From the NCBI GenBank assembly GCA_905221605.1, contig CAJNDS010002428.1, forward strand, positions 337,585 to 375,084: a DNA stretch of 37,500 nucleotides, written 5' to 3'. Source of the stretch: Symbiodinium natans. Taxonomy: Eukaryota; Sar; Dinophyceae; Suessiales; Symbiodiniaceae. This document shows, in pieces, positions 31,717 through 37,500 of the stretch (its first letter is position 1; every line of letters starts with the position of its first letter). A model generated the notes under the pieces. The model saw only the letters and a program-made list of their open reading frames with translations, was not told the DNA's origin and searched no databases. A program made the position numbers and the translations under genes.

Positions 31717-31778
31717 GTTTAGGGTCTGGGGTTTAGGGTTTCGGGTTTAGGGTTTGGGGTTTAGGGTTTAGGGTTTAG
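31717..31778 (+). repeat. Telomere-like array (TTTAGGG), mixed variants
   Basis: Units with TCTGGGG, TTTCGGG and TTTGGGG; the last ends in TTTAG at the next exon start. Confidence 0.9.
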
Positions 31779-31885
31779 CGTCTGGGCGCCCCGCCGAAGC
31801 CCACGGCGCAGGACGTCTTTGATGCGGCGACGCCCGACGCGTCTGGGCGGCTGCGCCTTGGCTTCAGAGATGCCAGCTTTCAAAG
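31779..31885 (+). CDS. Exon starting at a TTTAG
   Basis: Immediately after TTTAG the frame reads RLGAPPKPTAQDVFDAATP then DASGRLRLGFRDASFQ, with donor AAAG|GTTCAG at 31,886. Well-formed coding sequence; family not recognised. The acceptor would be the telomere-like unit itself. Confidence 0.57.
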
Positions 31886-31889
31886 GTTC

Positions 31890-32091
31890 AGGGCTTCGGG
31901 GGCTTGGGTTCAGTGTTTGGGGTTTTAGGGTTTTGGGTTTAGGGTTCGGGGTTTAGGATTTAGGGGGCTTTGGGCTCATCAGGGCTTAGGGCTCAGGGTT
32001 TTTCCAGGGCTTATAAGGGGTGATAAGTGCTTTGGCGGACTCAGAAGGCTTGACAGAGGTTTGGAAGTGTTGTAGGGTGTAGAGGTTTTAA
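31890..32091 (+). repeat. Degenerate G-strand repeats
   Basis: GGGCTTAGGG, GGGGTTTAGG and similar, decaying; no gene. Confidence 0.6.
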
Positions 32092-32280
32092 TTCATAAGA
32101 GCAAGCGCCAAAACCCCCAGCCATTCAATTAAGGAAGGGGTGGACACGAATGCCCAAAACTCTGTAAAACGATGGGAACACTTGAAAAGCGACACCCCTA
32201 GGGTAATGAATTGTTGGGTGTGCTATAGCCGTGATTTTTTCCCAAAGCGACACCTGCAAACATCAAGCGTGGACGATTGA
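32092..32280 (+). CDS. Coding segment with internal duplicated part, unknown protein
   Basis: 62 codons: FIRASAKTPSHSIKEGVDT then NAQNSVKRWEHLKSDTPRV and MNCWVCYSRDFFPKRHLQT, ending SSVDD and TGA at 32,278-32,280. The DNA of VDTNAQNSVKRWEHLKSDTP (32,140-32,197) has a diverged second copy at 32,269-32,325. Confidence 0.5.
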   Translation, partial: FIRASAKTPSHSIKEGVDTNAQNSVKRWEHLKSDTPRVMNCWVCYSRDFFPKRHLQTSSVDD

Positions 32281-32294
32281 TGCTAAAACCCTGT

Positions 32295-32377
32295 AAACGA
32301 TGGGAACAATTGAAAAGCGACACCCATCTTGTTGCGTCCATTAGCACCTCGAGCCGGTTTTGGCAGTCGCTCATAAG
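32295..32377 (+). CDS. Second copy of KRWE-LKSDT with its own end
   Basis: Frame KRWEQLKSDTHLVASIST then SSRFWQSLI, then donor AAG|GTATTC at 32,378. The copy has a one-base deletion just upstream of KRWE, so it is either a separate exon or a broken duplicate. Confidence 0.42.
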
Positions 32378-32449
32378 GTATTCAAAGTTTTAAGAATTTA
32401 CAAAGCTTCTAAGGCTTTTAGGGCTTGAAGGGCTTGCAGGTCTATAGAC

Positions 32450-32656
32450 GGAAACCCTAAACCCTAAACTACCCTAAACCCTAAACCCTGATGCCTGATC
32501 CCTAAAACCCTAAAACCCTAAAACCCTAAAACCCTAAATCCCTAAATCCCTAAATCCCTAAAACCCTAAAACCCTAAAACCCTAAAACCCTAAAACCCTA
32601 AAACCCTAAAACCCTAAAACCCTTAAACCCTAAACCCTAAACCCTAAACCCTAAAC
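32450..32656 (-). repeat. Telomere-like array with long CCCTAAAA 8-mer block
   Basis: About fourteen 8-bp CCCTAAAA units (32,507-32,622), including three CCCTAAAT in a row, then 7-bp units. Confidence 0.96.
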
Positions 32657-32669
32657 CTCCCCATCTCAG

Positions 32670-32769
32670 ACAGGCGCATTAATATCCCCTTTGCCGGGCG
32701 CTTTGCCGAGCGCGAGCAGTGGGTACACTTCCTGCGAGAGGAGGCCGTCGCAGCCCCACAACCCGAAAT
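32670..32769 (+). CDS. Exon candidate, unknown protein
   Basis: After the acceptor CCCCATCTCAG the frame reads RRINIPFAGRFAEREQWVH then FLREEAVAAPQPEI. Ends where TTTAGGG begins. Strong coding character (helix EREQWVHFLREEA). Confidence 0.58.
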
Positions 32770-32815
32770 AGGGTTTAGGGTTTAGGATTTAAGGTTTAGG
32801 GTTTAGGGTTTAGGG
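32770..32815 (+). repeat. Telomere-like array (TTTAGGG)
   Basis: Six units with TTTAGGA and TTTAAGG variants. Confidence 0.9.
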
Positions 32816-32818
32816 TCT

Positions 32819-32935
32819 TCATGTTTCCCCTTTGAGCAGTTCCCAACATGAAGGGGCTTTTTTTGAAATAGTGTTCGCCATTGAACACCACCTTTTGTGA
32901 TCTCCAAGTAGAATATCAGACGAAGATAAGCTAAC
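32819..32935 (-). CDS. Minus-strand coding-like segment
   Basis: Minus-strand frame VSLSSSDILLGDHKRWCSM then ANTISKKAPSCWELLKGET to TGA at 32,819-32,821. No acceptor identified. Confidence 0.33.
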   Translation of the reverse strand, partial: VSLSSSDILLGDHKRWCSMANTISKKAPSCWELLKGET

Positions 32936-33088
32936 TTATCGGAACTCGTTCATGAACCAAACTTCTGGGCCCAACTTGCTGCCGACAAATAGTTGTCGTT
33001 AACACCCCTTCATTAAAAAGATCGTCAACATTACATAGCTAGGGCACATGCAGCCATGCTCATAGTTCTGGAACCTTCAAGTAGGCCC

Positions 33089-33170
33089 CCAAAACCCTAA
33101 ACCCTAAACCCAAACCCCGAACCCCAAACTCCAGACCCCAAACCCTAAACCCTAAACCCAAAAGCCCTTA
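33089..33170 (-). repeat. Telomere-like repeat, CCCCAAA-rich
   Basis: Mixed CCCTAAA, CCCAAA and CCCCGAA units. 32,936-33,088 has no gene. Confidence 0.82.
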
Positions 33171-33279
33171 ACACTAAACTAAGAGTTTTTCCTCGGGTTT
33201 TTGTACATCGGTTCTGTTGGGAGCCCTGATATTTCTTAGGACATCTCCCTAAGCTCCCGAGAGTTCACGGGTTTCGGCT

Positions 33280-33339
33280 TCAGGGTCTAGGGTCTAGGGT
33301 CTAGGGTCTAGGGTCTAGGGTTTAGAGTTTAGGGTTTAG
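33280..33339 (+). repeat. GGGTCTA 7-mer array
   Basis: Six consecutive GGGTCTA units, then TTTAGAG and TTTAGGG units. Confidence 0.94.
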
Positions 33340-33417
33340 GCTCCACCCCTCCCTTCCATATCAATAACGGAACGTATTGAAGCCACCGGGCTGCCCGAGC
33401 TCACCCCTGGGTTTTAG
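33340..33417 (+). CDS. Exon candidate, unknown protein
   Basis: Starts at the end of the array: APPLPSISITERIEATGLP then ELTPGF to TAG at 33,415-33,417. Confidence 0.48.
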   Translation, partial: APPLPSISITERIEATGLPELTPGF

Positions 33418-33473
33418 GGCTTCGGGTGGTCCGCGACGGTGGGTTTGTGTTGAGAACTTGAGTCCCTAAGAGG

Positions 33474-33520
33474 TTTAGGGTTTAGGGTTTAGGGTTTAGG
33501 GTTCAGAATTTAGGGTTTAG
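33474..33520 (+). repeat. Telomere-like array (TTTAGGG)
   Basis: Six units; the final TTTAG adjoins the next exon. Confidence 0.92.
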
Positions 33521-33590
33521 GCTCGTAAACCCTCAACTTCAGCAAGCCCTCAGCGTCCTGCTCCTCGAAGCGCAACACTCTTTTCTGAAG
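33521..33590 (+). CDS. Exon 1 of the two-exon introner gene
   Basis: Begins directly after TTTAG (a second acceptor, AACTTCAG, lies at 33,542). Frame LVNPQLQQALSVLLLEAQ then HSFLK, ending AAG|GTATAC. It continues in frame into 33,679 once the 88-nt palindromic element is removed. Helical, Leu/Gln-rich. Family not recognised. The minus strand is also open but lacks matching GT-AG borders at the element. Confidence 0.65.
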
Positions 33591-33678
33591 GTATACTAAC
33601 AGTCCTTCATCGGGATTATATACAGAGTCCTTCGTTGGGATTATCATAACGGGGTACTTTTCACACTTTATTCTGAAG
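33591..33678 (+). mobile_element. Family 1 palindromic element as an 88-nt GT-AG intron
   Basis: Begins GTATACTAACAGTCCTTCAT and ends CACTTTATTCTGAAG. The core ACTAACAGTCCTTC-TCGGGATTA marks it as family 1. The 10-nt direct repeat TTCTGAAGGT sits at 33,583-33,592 and 33,671-33,680, so both splice sites fall inside the repeat (CTGAAG|GT at the donor, CTGAAG|GT at the acceptor). 88 is not a multiple of three, and removal restores the frame. This is the structure expected of an introner with target-site duplication. Confidence 0.75.
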
Positions 33679-33804
33679 GTCCTCGACAAGCGAGAGGACA
33701 TCCACGAGATTTATTTGTTCGCCCTTCGGCCCTGTCCGTCGGTGGAAGTGTGCGCAGATAGCTCTCCCCCAGCCCCAAGTACCCCTTCAGATGCCTTTAA
33801 CTAA
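33679..33804 (+). CDS. Exon 2 of the two-exon introner gene
   Basis: Continues KVLDKREDIHEIYLFALRP then CPSVEVCADSSPPAPSTPS and DAFN, to TAA at 33,802-33,804, whose last bases come from the following CCCTAAA array. With exon 1 this gives about 64 residues, the most secure multi-exon reading in the window. A Pro/Ser-rich tail suggests a C-terminus. Function unknown. Confidence 0.65.
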   Translation, partial: VLDKREDIHEIYLFALRPCPSVEVCADSSPPAPSTPSDAFN

Positions 33805-33840
33805 ACCCTAAACCCTAAACCCTAAACCCTAAACCCTAAT
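33801..33840 (-). repeat. Telomere-like array (CCCTAAA on plus strand)
   Basis: Five units. Confidence 0.92.
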
Positions 33841-34389
33841 AGTCAGCAGCTACACTTCGGCTCTTGTTCAGGGGTACCTCAGAGGCTTGCAGAAAGTGCT
33901 TGCACACCTGCAGACGGAACCTTGCAAGGAGACATTGTTCAGGGACGCTTGTACAGCGTGATGTAAACACCTAAGCCCTAAACCCTCTCTTGAGGGTGGG
34001 TGGGTGGGTGGGTGGGGGTTGTTCCAGACTAAGGGTTCAAGCTATTTAAAACTTTCGAAAGAGATGTGGCACTGATGTTGAACAAGCCTCCAAATGCGAC
34101 ACCCCGAGACTGGGTGAGAAGGGTGTACCCTGAACCCTAACCCTGAGCCCTACCTTCAGAACCCAGACTCTACGGTTTCGTAGGATACTAAGAATCCTAT
34201 ACGTGTTTTTCTTTACAAACGGGAACCTTTGGAAAGTAGGTTTTTGGGGTTGGTATGGTTACACCCTTGCTACCACACTGCTGCTTGTGCGCTAAGGTGA
34301 CCGATGTGACCGATTTTTACAGCAGCAGCTGCGACGGCATGTTAGCACTAGCACAGCGGTGAGTGGTACCAATAGTTTCTCTCATTTAC
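33841..34389. other. Stretch without a supported gene
   Basis: Includes a GGGT tetranucleotide run (33,996-34,016) and a CAG|CAG|CAG acceptor-like site at 34,321 followed by GTGAGT at 34,358. Confidence 0.35.
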
Positions 34390-34613
34390 TTGCAGATCCC
34401 TCATCGTGTAACCGGCTTGACACAGAGAAGGGCACGCTTTTTCTCTTTTGCCTCCTGGGTAACCGGAGATACTTCCAACAGAATGAGTCGAAGTTGGTGT
34501 TGCCGAAGAGGATCGAGTTTTCTTGCTCATGAGGACTGCTATTCTTTTTTGAGGTGATCTTTGGGCATCTGGTTGTGATGCGCTACAGTAGGGATCAGCA
34601 TCGTGACAAAATC
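34390..34613 (-). CDS. Long minus-strand exon, Ser/Lys-rich
   Basis: On the minus strand: acceptor GGGGCTCCAG, then PGFCHDADPYCSASQPDAQ, RSPQKRIAVLMSKKTRSSS, ATPTSTHSVGSISGYPGGK, REKACPSLCQAGYTMRDLQ and a GTAAAT donor, about 74 codons. Two plus-strand frames over the same bases are also open (one includes KGTLFLFCLLGNRRYFQQN), so strand is not certain; the matched splice pair favours minus. Confidence 0.45.
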
Positions 34614-34682
34614 CTGGAGCCCCAGCTCTAACCCATCTGTTAGCCCGTGTCGGCAAAAAAATGTTTTTGAGTTGGTGTGCCC

Positions 34683-34770
34683 CCCTACACTAGCAGTCTT
34701 CCATCGGGATTAAAGTACTCGTATGGAAATCCCTACTAAGGACTGCTAGTATAAGGGGGAACGTCCCAAT
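34683..34770 (+). mobile_element. Palindromic element, family 1, copy f
   Basis: CACTAGCAGTCTTCCATCGG and CCCTACTAAGGACTGCTAGT as arms, ending ATAAGGGGGAACGTCCC. Confidence 0.7.
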
Positions 34771-34881
34771 GTTAGGGTGGTTTCTGAGACTCCGGGCCTC
34801 TTTTGCATGAATTGTTGCTGGCTTTCATGCGCCGACGCGAAGTGAGGCTTCCACGGGACACCGCAAAGTGGCGATCCTCAG

Positions 34882-34980
34882 ATCTTCATCCACTGCGCGG
34901 CCGGGGGTGTGTTGCAGGGCTTTGGTGTTTCGGGGTTGCGGCAGCTGCGTTCACGGGAATCAAGGCAGCATAGCTCATGA
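34882..34980 (+). CDS. Exon candidate, strand uncertain
   Basis: After CGATCCTCAG the frame reads IFIHCAAGGVLQGFGVSGL then RQLRSRESRQHSS to TGA. A 90-codon minus-strand frame (34,878-35,150) overlaps. Confidence 0.35.
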   Translation: MFIHCAAGGVLQGFGVSGLRQLRSRESRQHSS

Positions 34981-35094
34981 GCAATCCGCAGGTGCGAATG
35001 TGTAACTAGAACTGCGCAAGGTATACTATCTCTCAGAGCTTGAGTTTGCCACAACTGCGCAATGTGTCCTAAACCCCAAACACTGCGAAGCCCT

Positions 35095-35178
35095 AAACCG
35101 TGGGAGGTCCAAGATGGCAGGGTGCCCCTGCCTGCAGCCGACGTGGTCATGGCGCCTGGGCTTGCTCTTGAGGGTTAA
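35095..35178 (+). CDS. Exon candidate, unknown protein
   Basis: Frame KPWEVQDGRVPLPAADVVM then APGLALEG to TAA at 35,176-35,178. Looks like a beta-rich enzyme-type segment; not recognised. The preceding bases are a CCCTAAACC unit. Confidence 0.5.
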   Translation, partial: KPWEVQDGRVPLPAADVVMAPGLALEG

Positions 35179-35220
35179 GGGTTTAGGGTTTAGGGGTTTA
35201 GGGTTTAGGGGTTTAGGGTT
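35175..35220 (+). repeat. Telomere-like repeat, alternating 7/8-mer
   Basis: TTTAGGG and TTTAGGGG units alternate. Confidence 0.9.
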
Positions 35221-35244
35221 GCTCTTGAGGGGCCTTTCTTGGAC

Positions 35245-35343
35245 CGGAGTGGGCCCTTTTTTCCTTTTTAGGGTTGGGGTTCCCTCATAATCCCCTTAAA
35301 ACCAAAAAGGGCAGCCTTTTTTTCCTAGGTTACTCCCGGGTCT
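35245..35343 (+). mobile_element. Palindromic element, family 2, copy d
   Basis: GTGGGCCCTTTTTTCCTTTT and AAAAGGGCAGCCTTTTTTTCC with CCGGAGT / ACTCCCGG ends; the central TTCCCTCATAATCCCCTTA recalls 17,549-17,570. Confidence 0.55.
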
Positions 35344-35419
35344 AGCCTTTTTTTGTGGGTTGAAAGAGCCCTGAGCCCTTGAATCTGCAAGCCCCTCACT
35401 CCTCGATCCTAGACCCTAA

Positions 35420-35730
35420 AAGCCTATACCCCGAAACCCCTAAGCCCTAAACCCTACACACTAAACCCTAAACACTAAAACCCTAAACCCTAAACCCTAA
35501 ACCCTAGACCCTAGACCCTAAACCCTAAACCCTAAACCCTAAACCCTAAACCCTAAACCCTAAACCCTAAACCCTAACACCTAAACCCTAAACCCTAAAC
35601 CCTAAACCCTAAACCCTAAACCCTAAACCCTAAACCCTAAACCCTAAACCCTAAACCCTAAACCCTAAACCCTAAACCCTAAACCCTAAACCCTAAACCC
35701 TAACCCTAAACCCTAAACCCGAAGCCGCCT
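35420..35730 (-). repeat. Very long telomere-like array (CCCTAAA on plus strand)
   Basis: About 35 units, clean from 35,480, with scattered CCCTAGA, CACTAAA and one 6-bp CCCTAA unit. Confidence 0.97.
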
Positions 35731-35788
35731 AAGCCCCAATCCAGAAAGTCCTCAACCCCGAAGCCCCCGAAGCAAGCCCCAGCTGCAG

Positions 35789-35845
35789 GCCATGCATCCC
35801 GACTGCAGCTCCTCTTACCTGACCAGCTTCTGGGGTGCCTACCAG
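35789..35845 (+). CDS. Exon candidate with possible GA donor
   Basis: After CCCAGCTGCAG the frame reads AMHPDCSSSYLTSFWGAYQ, then CAG|GACAGA, a possible GA donor; the next GT is far away. The frame stays open to 35,860. Confidence 0.52.
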
Positions 35846-35856
35846 GACAGACCCAG

Positions 35857-36090
35857 GGGTTTAGGGTTTAGGGTTTGGGGATTTAGGGTTTAGGGGTTTG
35901 GCGGTTTAGGGGTTTAGGGCGGTTTGGGGGTTTAGGTTTTGGGTTTGGAGTTTGGGGTTTAGGGTTTAGGGCTTTGGGGGGGGAAGGGGGGGGGGAAAGG
36001 GGGGCTTTAGGAAGGTTCAGGGTTGAAGTTTCAGGTTTTTTGCCTTCTAGATATGGAATCTTTGGCACCCCATTCGCGGTCTCAACCCAA
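35857..36090 (+). repeat. Degenerate G-strand repeat and G-rich tracts
   Basis: TTTAGGGG, GGCGGTTTAGG and GTTTGGGG units to 35,975, then GGGGGG-A-rich sequence. Confidence 0.75.
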
Positions 36091-36106
36091 CCCCCCCCCC
36101 CCCCCC
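36091..36106 (-). repeat. Homopolymer C16 tract
   Basis: Joined directly through AG to a TTTAGGG array. Confidence 0.9.
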
Positions 36107-36160
36107 AGTTTAGGGTTTAGGGTTTAGGGTCTAGGGTTTAGGGTTTAGGGTTTAGGGCTA
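36107..36160 (+). repeat. Telomere-like array (TTTAGGG)
   Basis: Seven units with one TCTAGGG. Confidence 0.93.
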
Positions 36161-36179
36161 GGCCCCTCTCTGGGTCCAG

Positions 36180-36239
36180 GGGCATTACTACATGTGGCAG
36201 CACATCTTGCAGAATGCCCTGAGCAGCATCTCGGCCGAA
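36180..36239 (+). CDS. Internal exon (60 nt) between arrays
   Basis: Acceptor CTCTCTGGGTCCAG, frame GHYYMWQHILQNALSSISA then E, donor GAA|GTACGG at 36,240. Helical and aromatic, not recognised. Only about 16 nt separate the donor from the next long array. Confidence 0.57.
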
Positions 36240-36254
36240 GTACGGGGCTTCTCC

Positions 36255-36518
36255 AAACCCTAAACCCTAAACCCTAAACCCTAAACCCTAAACCCTAAAC
36301 CCTAAACCCTAAACCCTAAACCCTAAACCCTAAACCCTAAACCCTAAACCCTAAACCCTAAACCCTAAACCCTAACCTAAACCCTAAACCCTAAACCCTA
36401 AACCCTAAACCCTAAACCCTAAACCCTAAAACCTAAACCCTAAACCCTAAACCCTAAACCCTAAACCCTAAACCCTAAACCCTAAACCCTAAACCCTAAA
36501 CCCTAAACCCTAAACCCT
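36255..36518 (-). repeat. Longest clean telomere-like array (CCCTAAA on plus strand)
   Basis: About 37 units, nearly perfect; exceptions are one CCTAAAC 6-bp slip at about 36,374 and one CCCTAAAA-CCTAAA at about 36,425. Confidence 0.98.
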
Positions 36519-36790
36519 ACCTGTCAATCCTAGCGGACAGAAATTTCTGTCCTTATGGTTTTTTTCTGGTTTTTTGCGTGCAAAAGCGAGTTGTTGGTGT
36601 TCTATTGGGATCGGGGAATACAATCAAAGCGGCTGGATTTTCGGAGTTCAGGGCTTAGACTGTGTGTAAGAACCCACATTGATGCTATTCTGTGCCTACT
36701 GTGATAGCCTCAACAACCAGTAAAGAAAACCCAGCACCCACAGCATTCCTTCAGTACCGCCCGAAAGGAAACCCTATATCACTCCCATCT
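36519..36790. other. Stretch without a supported gene
   Basis: Contains a perfect 18-nt palindrome, GGACAGAAATTTCTGTCC (36,535-36,552). No credible frame. Confidence 0.45.
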
Positions 36791-36794
36791 TATA

Positions 36795-36906
36795 AACCCT
36801 AAACCCTAAACCCTAAACCCTAAACCCTAAACCCTAAACCCTAAACCCTAAACCCTAAACCCTATAGGGTTTAAACCCTAAACCCTAAACCCTAAACCCT
36901 AAACCT
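36795..36906. repeat. Telomere-like array with double inverted junction
   Basis: C-strand units are interrupted at 36,862-36,878 by CCCTATAGGGTTTAAACCC, that is, a single inverted unit forming two palindromes, then continue as C-strand. Confidence 0.95.
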
Positions 36907-37197
36907 CACTCCCATCAAACCCCTCCTTTTTTAAAGGCGCCTCGCCACGTCTTCAGCTGCAGGATGCAGGCTCTTTAGGTCGACTCGACTGGGGGTTTAG
37001 GCGGTTTATATGGGCTCATAGAGATAGGTGGTTTAGGCTGATAAGGGCATGTAGCAAGATAGGGCTTTTGTAGCGGGGATCATACGGAATCGCAAAGCGC
37101 GCAGCATGGTCTTGCAAAGGAAGGCCTGCAAACTGATACACAACGTCAAGTGTAACAACGGGTCTGCGCACGCTCGCACATTGGTGCGAGCCCAGCC
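36907..37197. other. Region upstream of the right-edge gene
   Basis: Both strands are partly open. The plus frame in 37,075-37,250 (RNRKARSMVLQRKACKLIH) and a 100-codon minus frame (37,016-37,318) are not supported by splice sites. Confidence 0.3.
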
Positions 37198-37350
37198 ATG
37201 GGGAGGTGCGCCCACCCTTGCCCATGCTTGCCCCTTGCTCATGATGCAATAGTTTCAGTTTCCAACAGGAAGAGCAGCCTGAGCATCCACATGTCAGCTT
37301 ATGCGGTGCGTACTGCAACTTTCTGGATCAGACTTTTGCTCTCGGTCACC

Positions 37351-37500
37351 ATGGCCGGTGTGGCCGACTTGTCTGGCCTCGGGGAGACCTTGTTCTCCGA
37401 TGCTGAAGTGAAGGACCGGTTGATGGAGGAAGCGGCTTCGGTGGGGCTAGTGCTTCCAGCTGAGGGGGACAAGGTGCCCACCCCCAGCCAGGAGACTGTG
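37351..37500 (+). CDS. Start of an unknown gene, cut by the window edge
   Basis: ATG at 37,351 in good context (GTCACCATGG) starts MAGVADLSGLGETLFSDAE then VKDRLMEEAASVGLVLPAE and GDKVPTPSQETV, open to the last base: 50 codons with strong, GC-biased codon use. The frame is open back to 37,156 (stop TAA at 37,153), with an earlier ATG at 37,198, but the codons before 37,351 look less coding, so 37,351 is chosen. Acidic helical N-terminus; family not recognised. Confidence 0.65.
   Translation, partial: MAGVADLSGLGETLFSDAEVKDRLMEEAASVGLVLPAEGDKVPTPSQETV

Noticed and set aside
33510-33701. Minus-strand frame reading RVLRFEEQDAEGLLKL
   Set aside because: Protein-like, but the palindromic intron has GT-AG borders only on the plus strand, where both exons also join in frame.
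36255-36518. True chromosome end
   Set aside because: Long clean arrays are followed by unique sequence and a gene start, and arrays occur in both orientations throughout, so none is terminal.
1-37500. Dinoflagellate spliced-leader gene or relic, tRNA, rRNA
   Set aside because: No match to the spliced-leader core by eye, no tRNA-like cloverleaf or rRNA segment noticed. A covariance-model scan would be decisive.

Overview
This window looks like nuclear DNA of a dinoflagellate, probably close to Symbiodiniaceae or a relative; I cannot name the genus. The grounds are: dozens of interstitial blocks of TTTAGGG / CCCTAAA (the plant- and dinoflagellate-type telomere unit) on both strands; no open frame above about 140 codons; many stop-free stretches of 60-130 nt that are protein-like and bounded by AG and GT (a few fit GC or GA donors); an RNase H end of a retroelement of the kind common in dinoflagellates; a PPR repeat; and short palindromic introns flanked by direct repeats, as described for dinoflagellate introners. 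I saw no tRNA, rRNA, CRISPR array, bacterial operon or spliced-leader sequence.

Layout. 1-3,100: one terminal-exon candidate, a GT microsatellite, two patches of a degenerate tandem repeat (747-930 and 2,885-3,095) around a retroelement RNase H exon (1,836-2,179). 3,100-10,000: telomere-like blocks alternating with single small exons (best: the pair 4,101-4,194 / 4,282-4,350 and the PPR exon 5,303-5,421), plus an AT-rich island (8,195-8,435). 10,000-20,000: more of the same, with partial exon duplications at 12,980/13,069 and 13,327/13,566 (the latter thioredoxin-like) and palindromic elements. 20,000-30,000: exons on both strands, the longest on the minus strand (22,634-22,977). 30,000-37,500: a 10-bp-unit array, a tandemly duplicated coding segment (32,092-32,377), the best two-exon model in the window (33,521-33,804, whose 88-nt intron is a palindromic element), the longest telomere-like arrays (35,420-35,730 and 36,255-36,518), and a gene start running off the right edge (37,351).

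The main pattern is that unique, exon-sized islands are separated almost regularly by telomere-like arrays. Most exon candidates read on the plus strand, but at least three convincing ones read on the minus strand, so this is not one simple gene. Two readings remain open: multi-exon genes whose introns are filled with telomere-like repeats and introner elements, or a mosaic of exon-sized fragments joined with captured repeat. All exon calls come from reading by eye (stop-free frame, plausible composition, splice dinucleotides). Only a few carry a recognisable family; the rest are described without a function.
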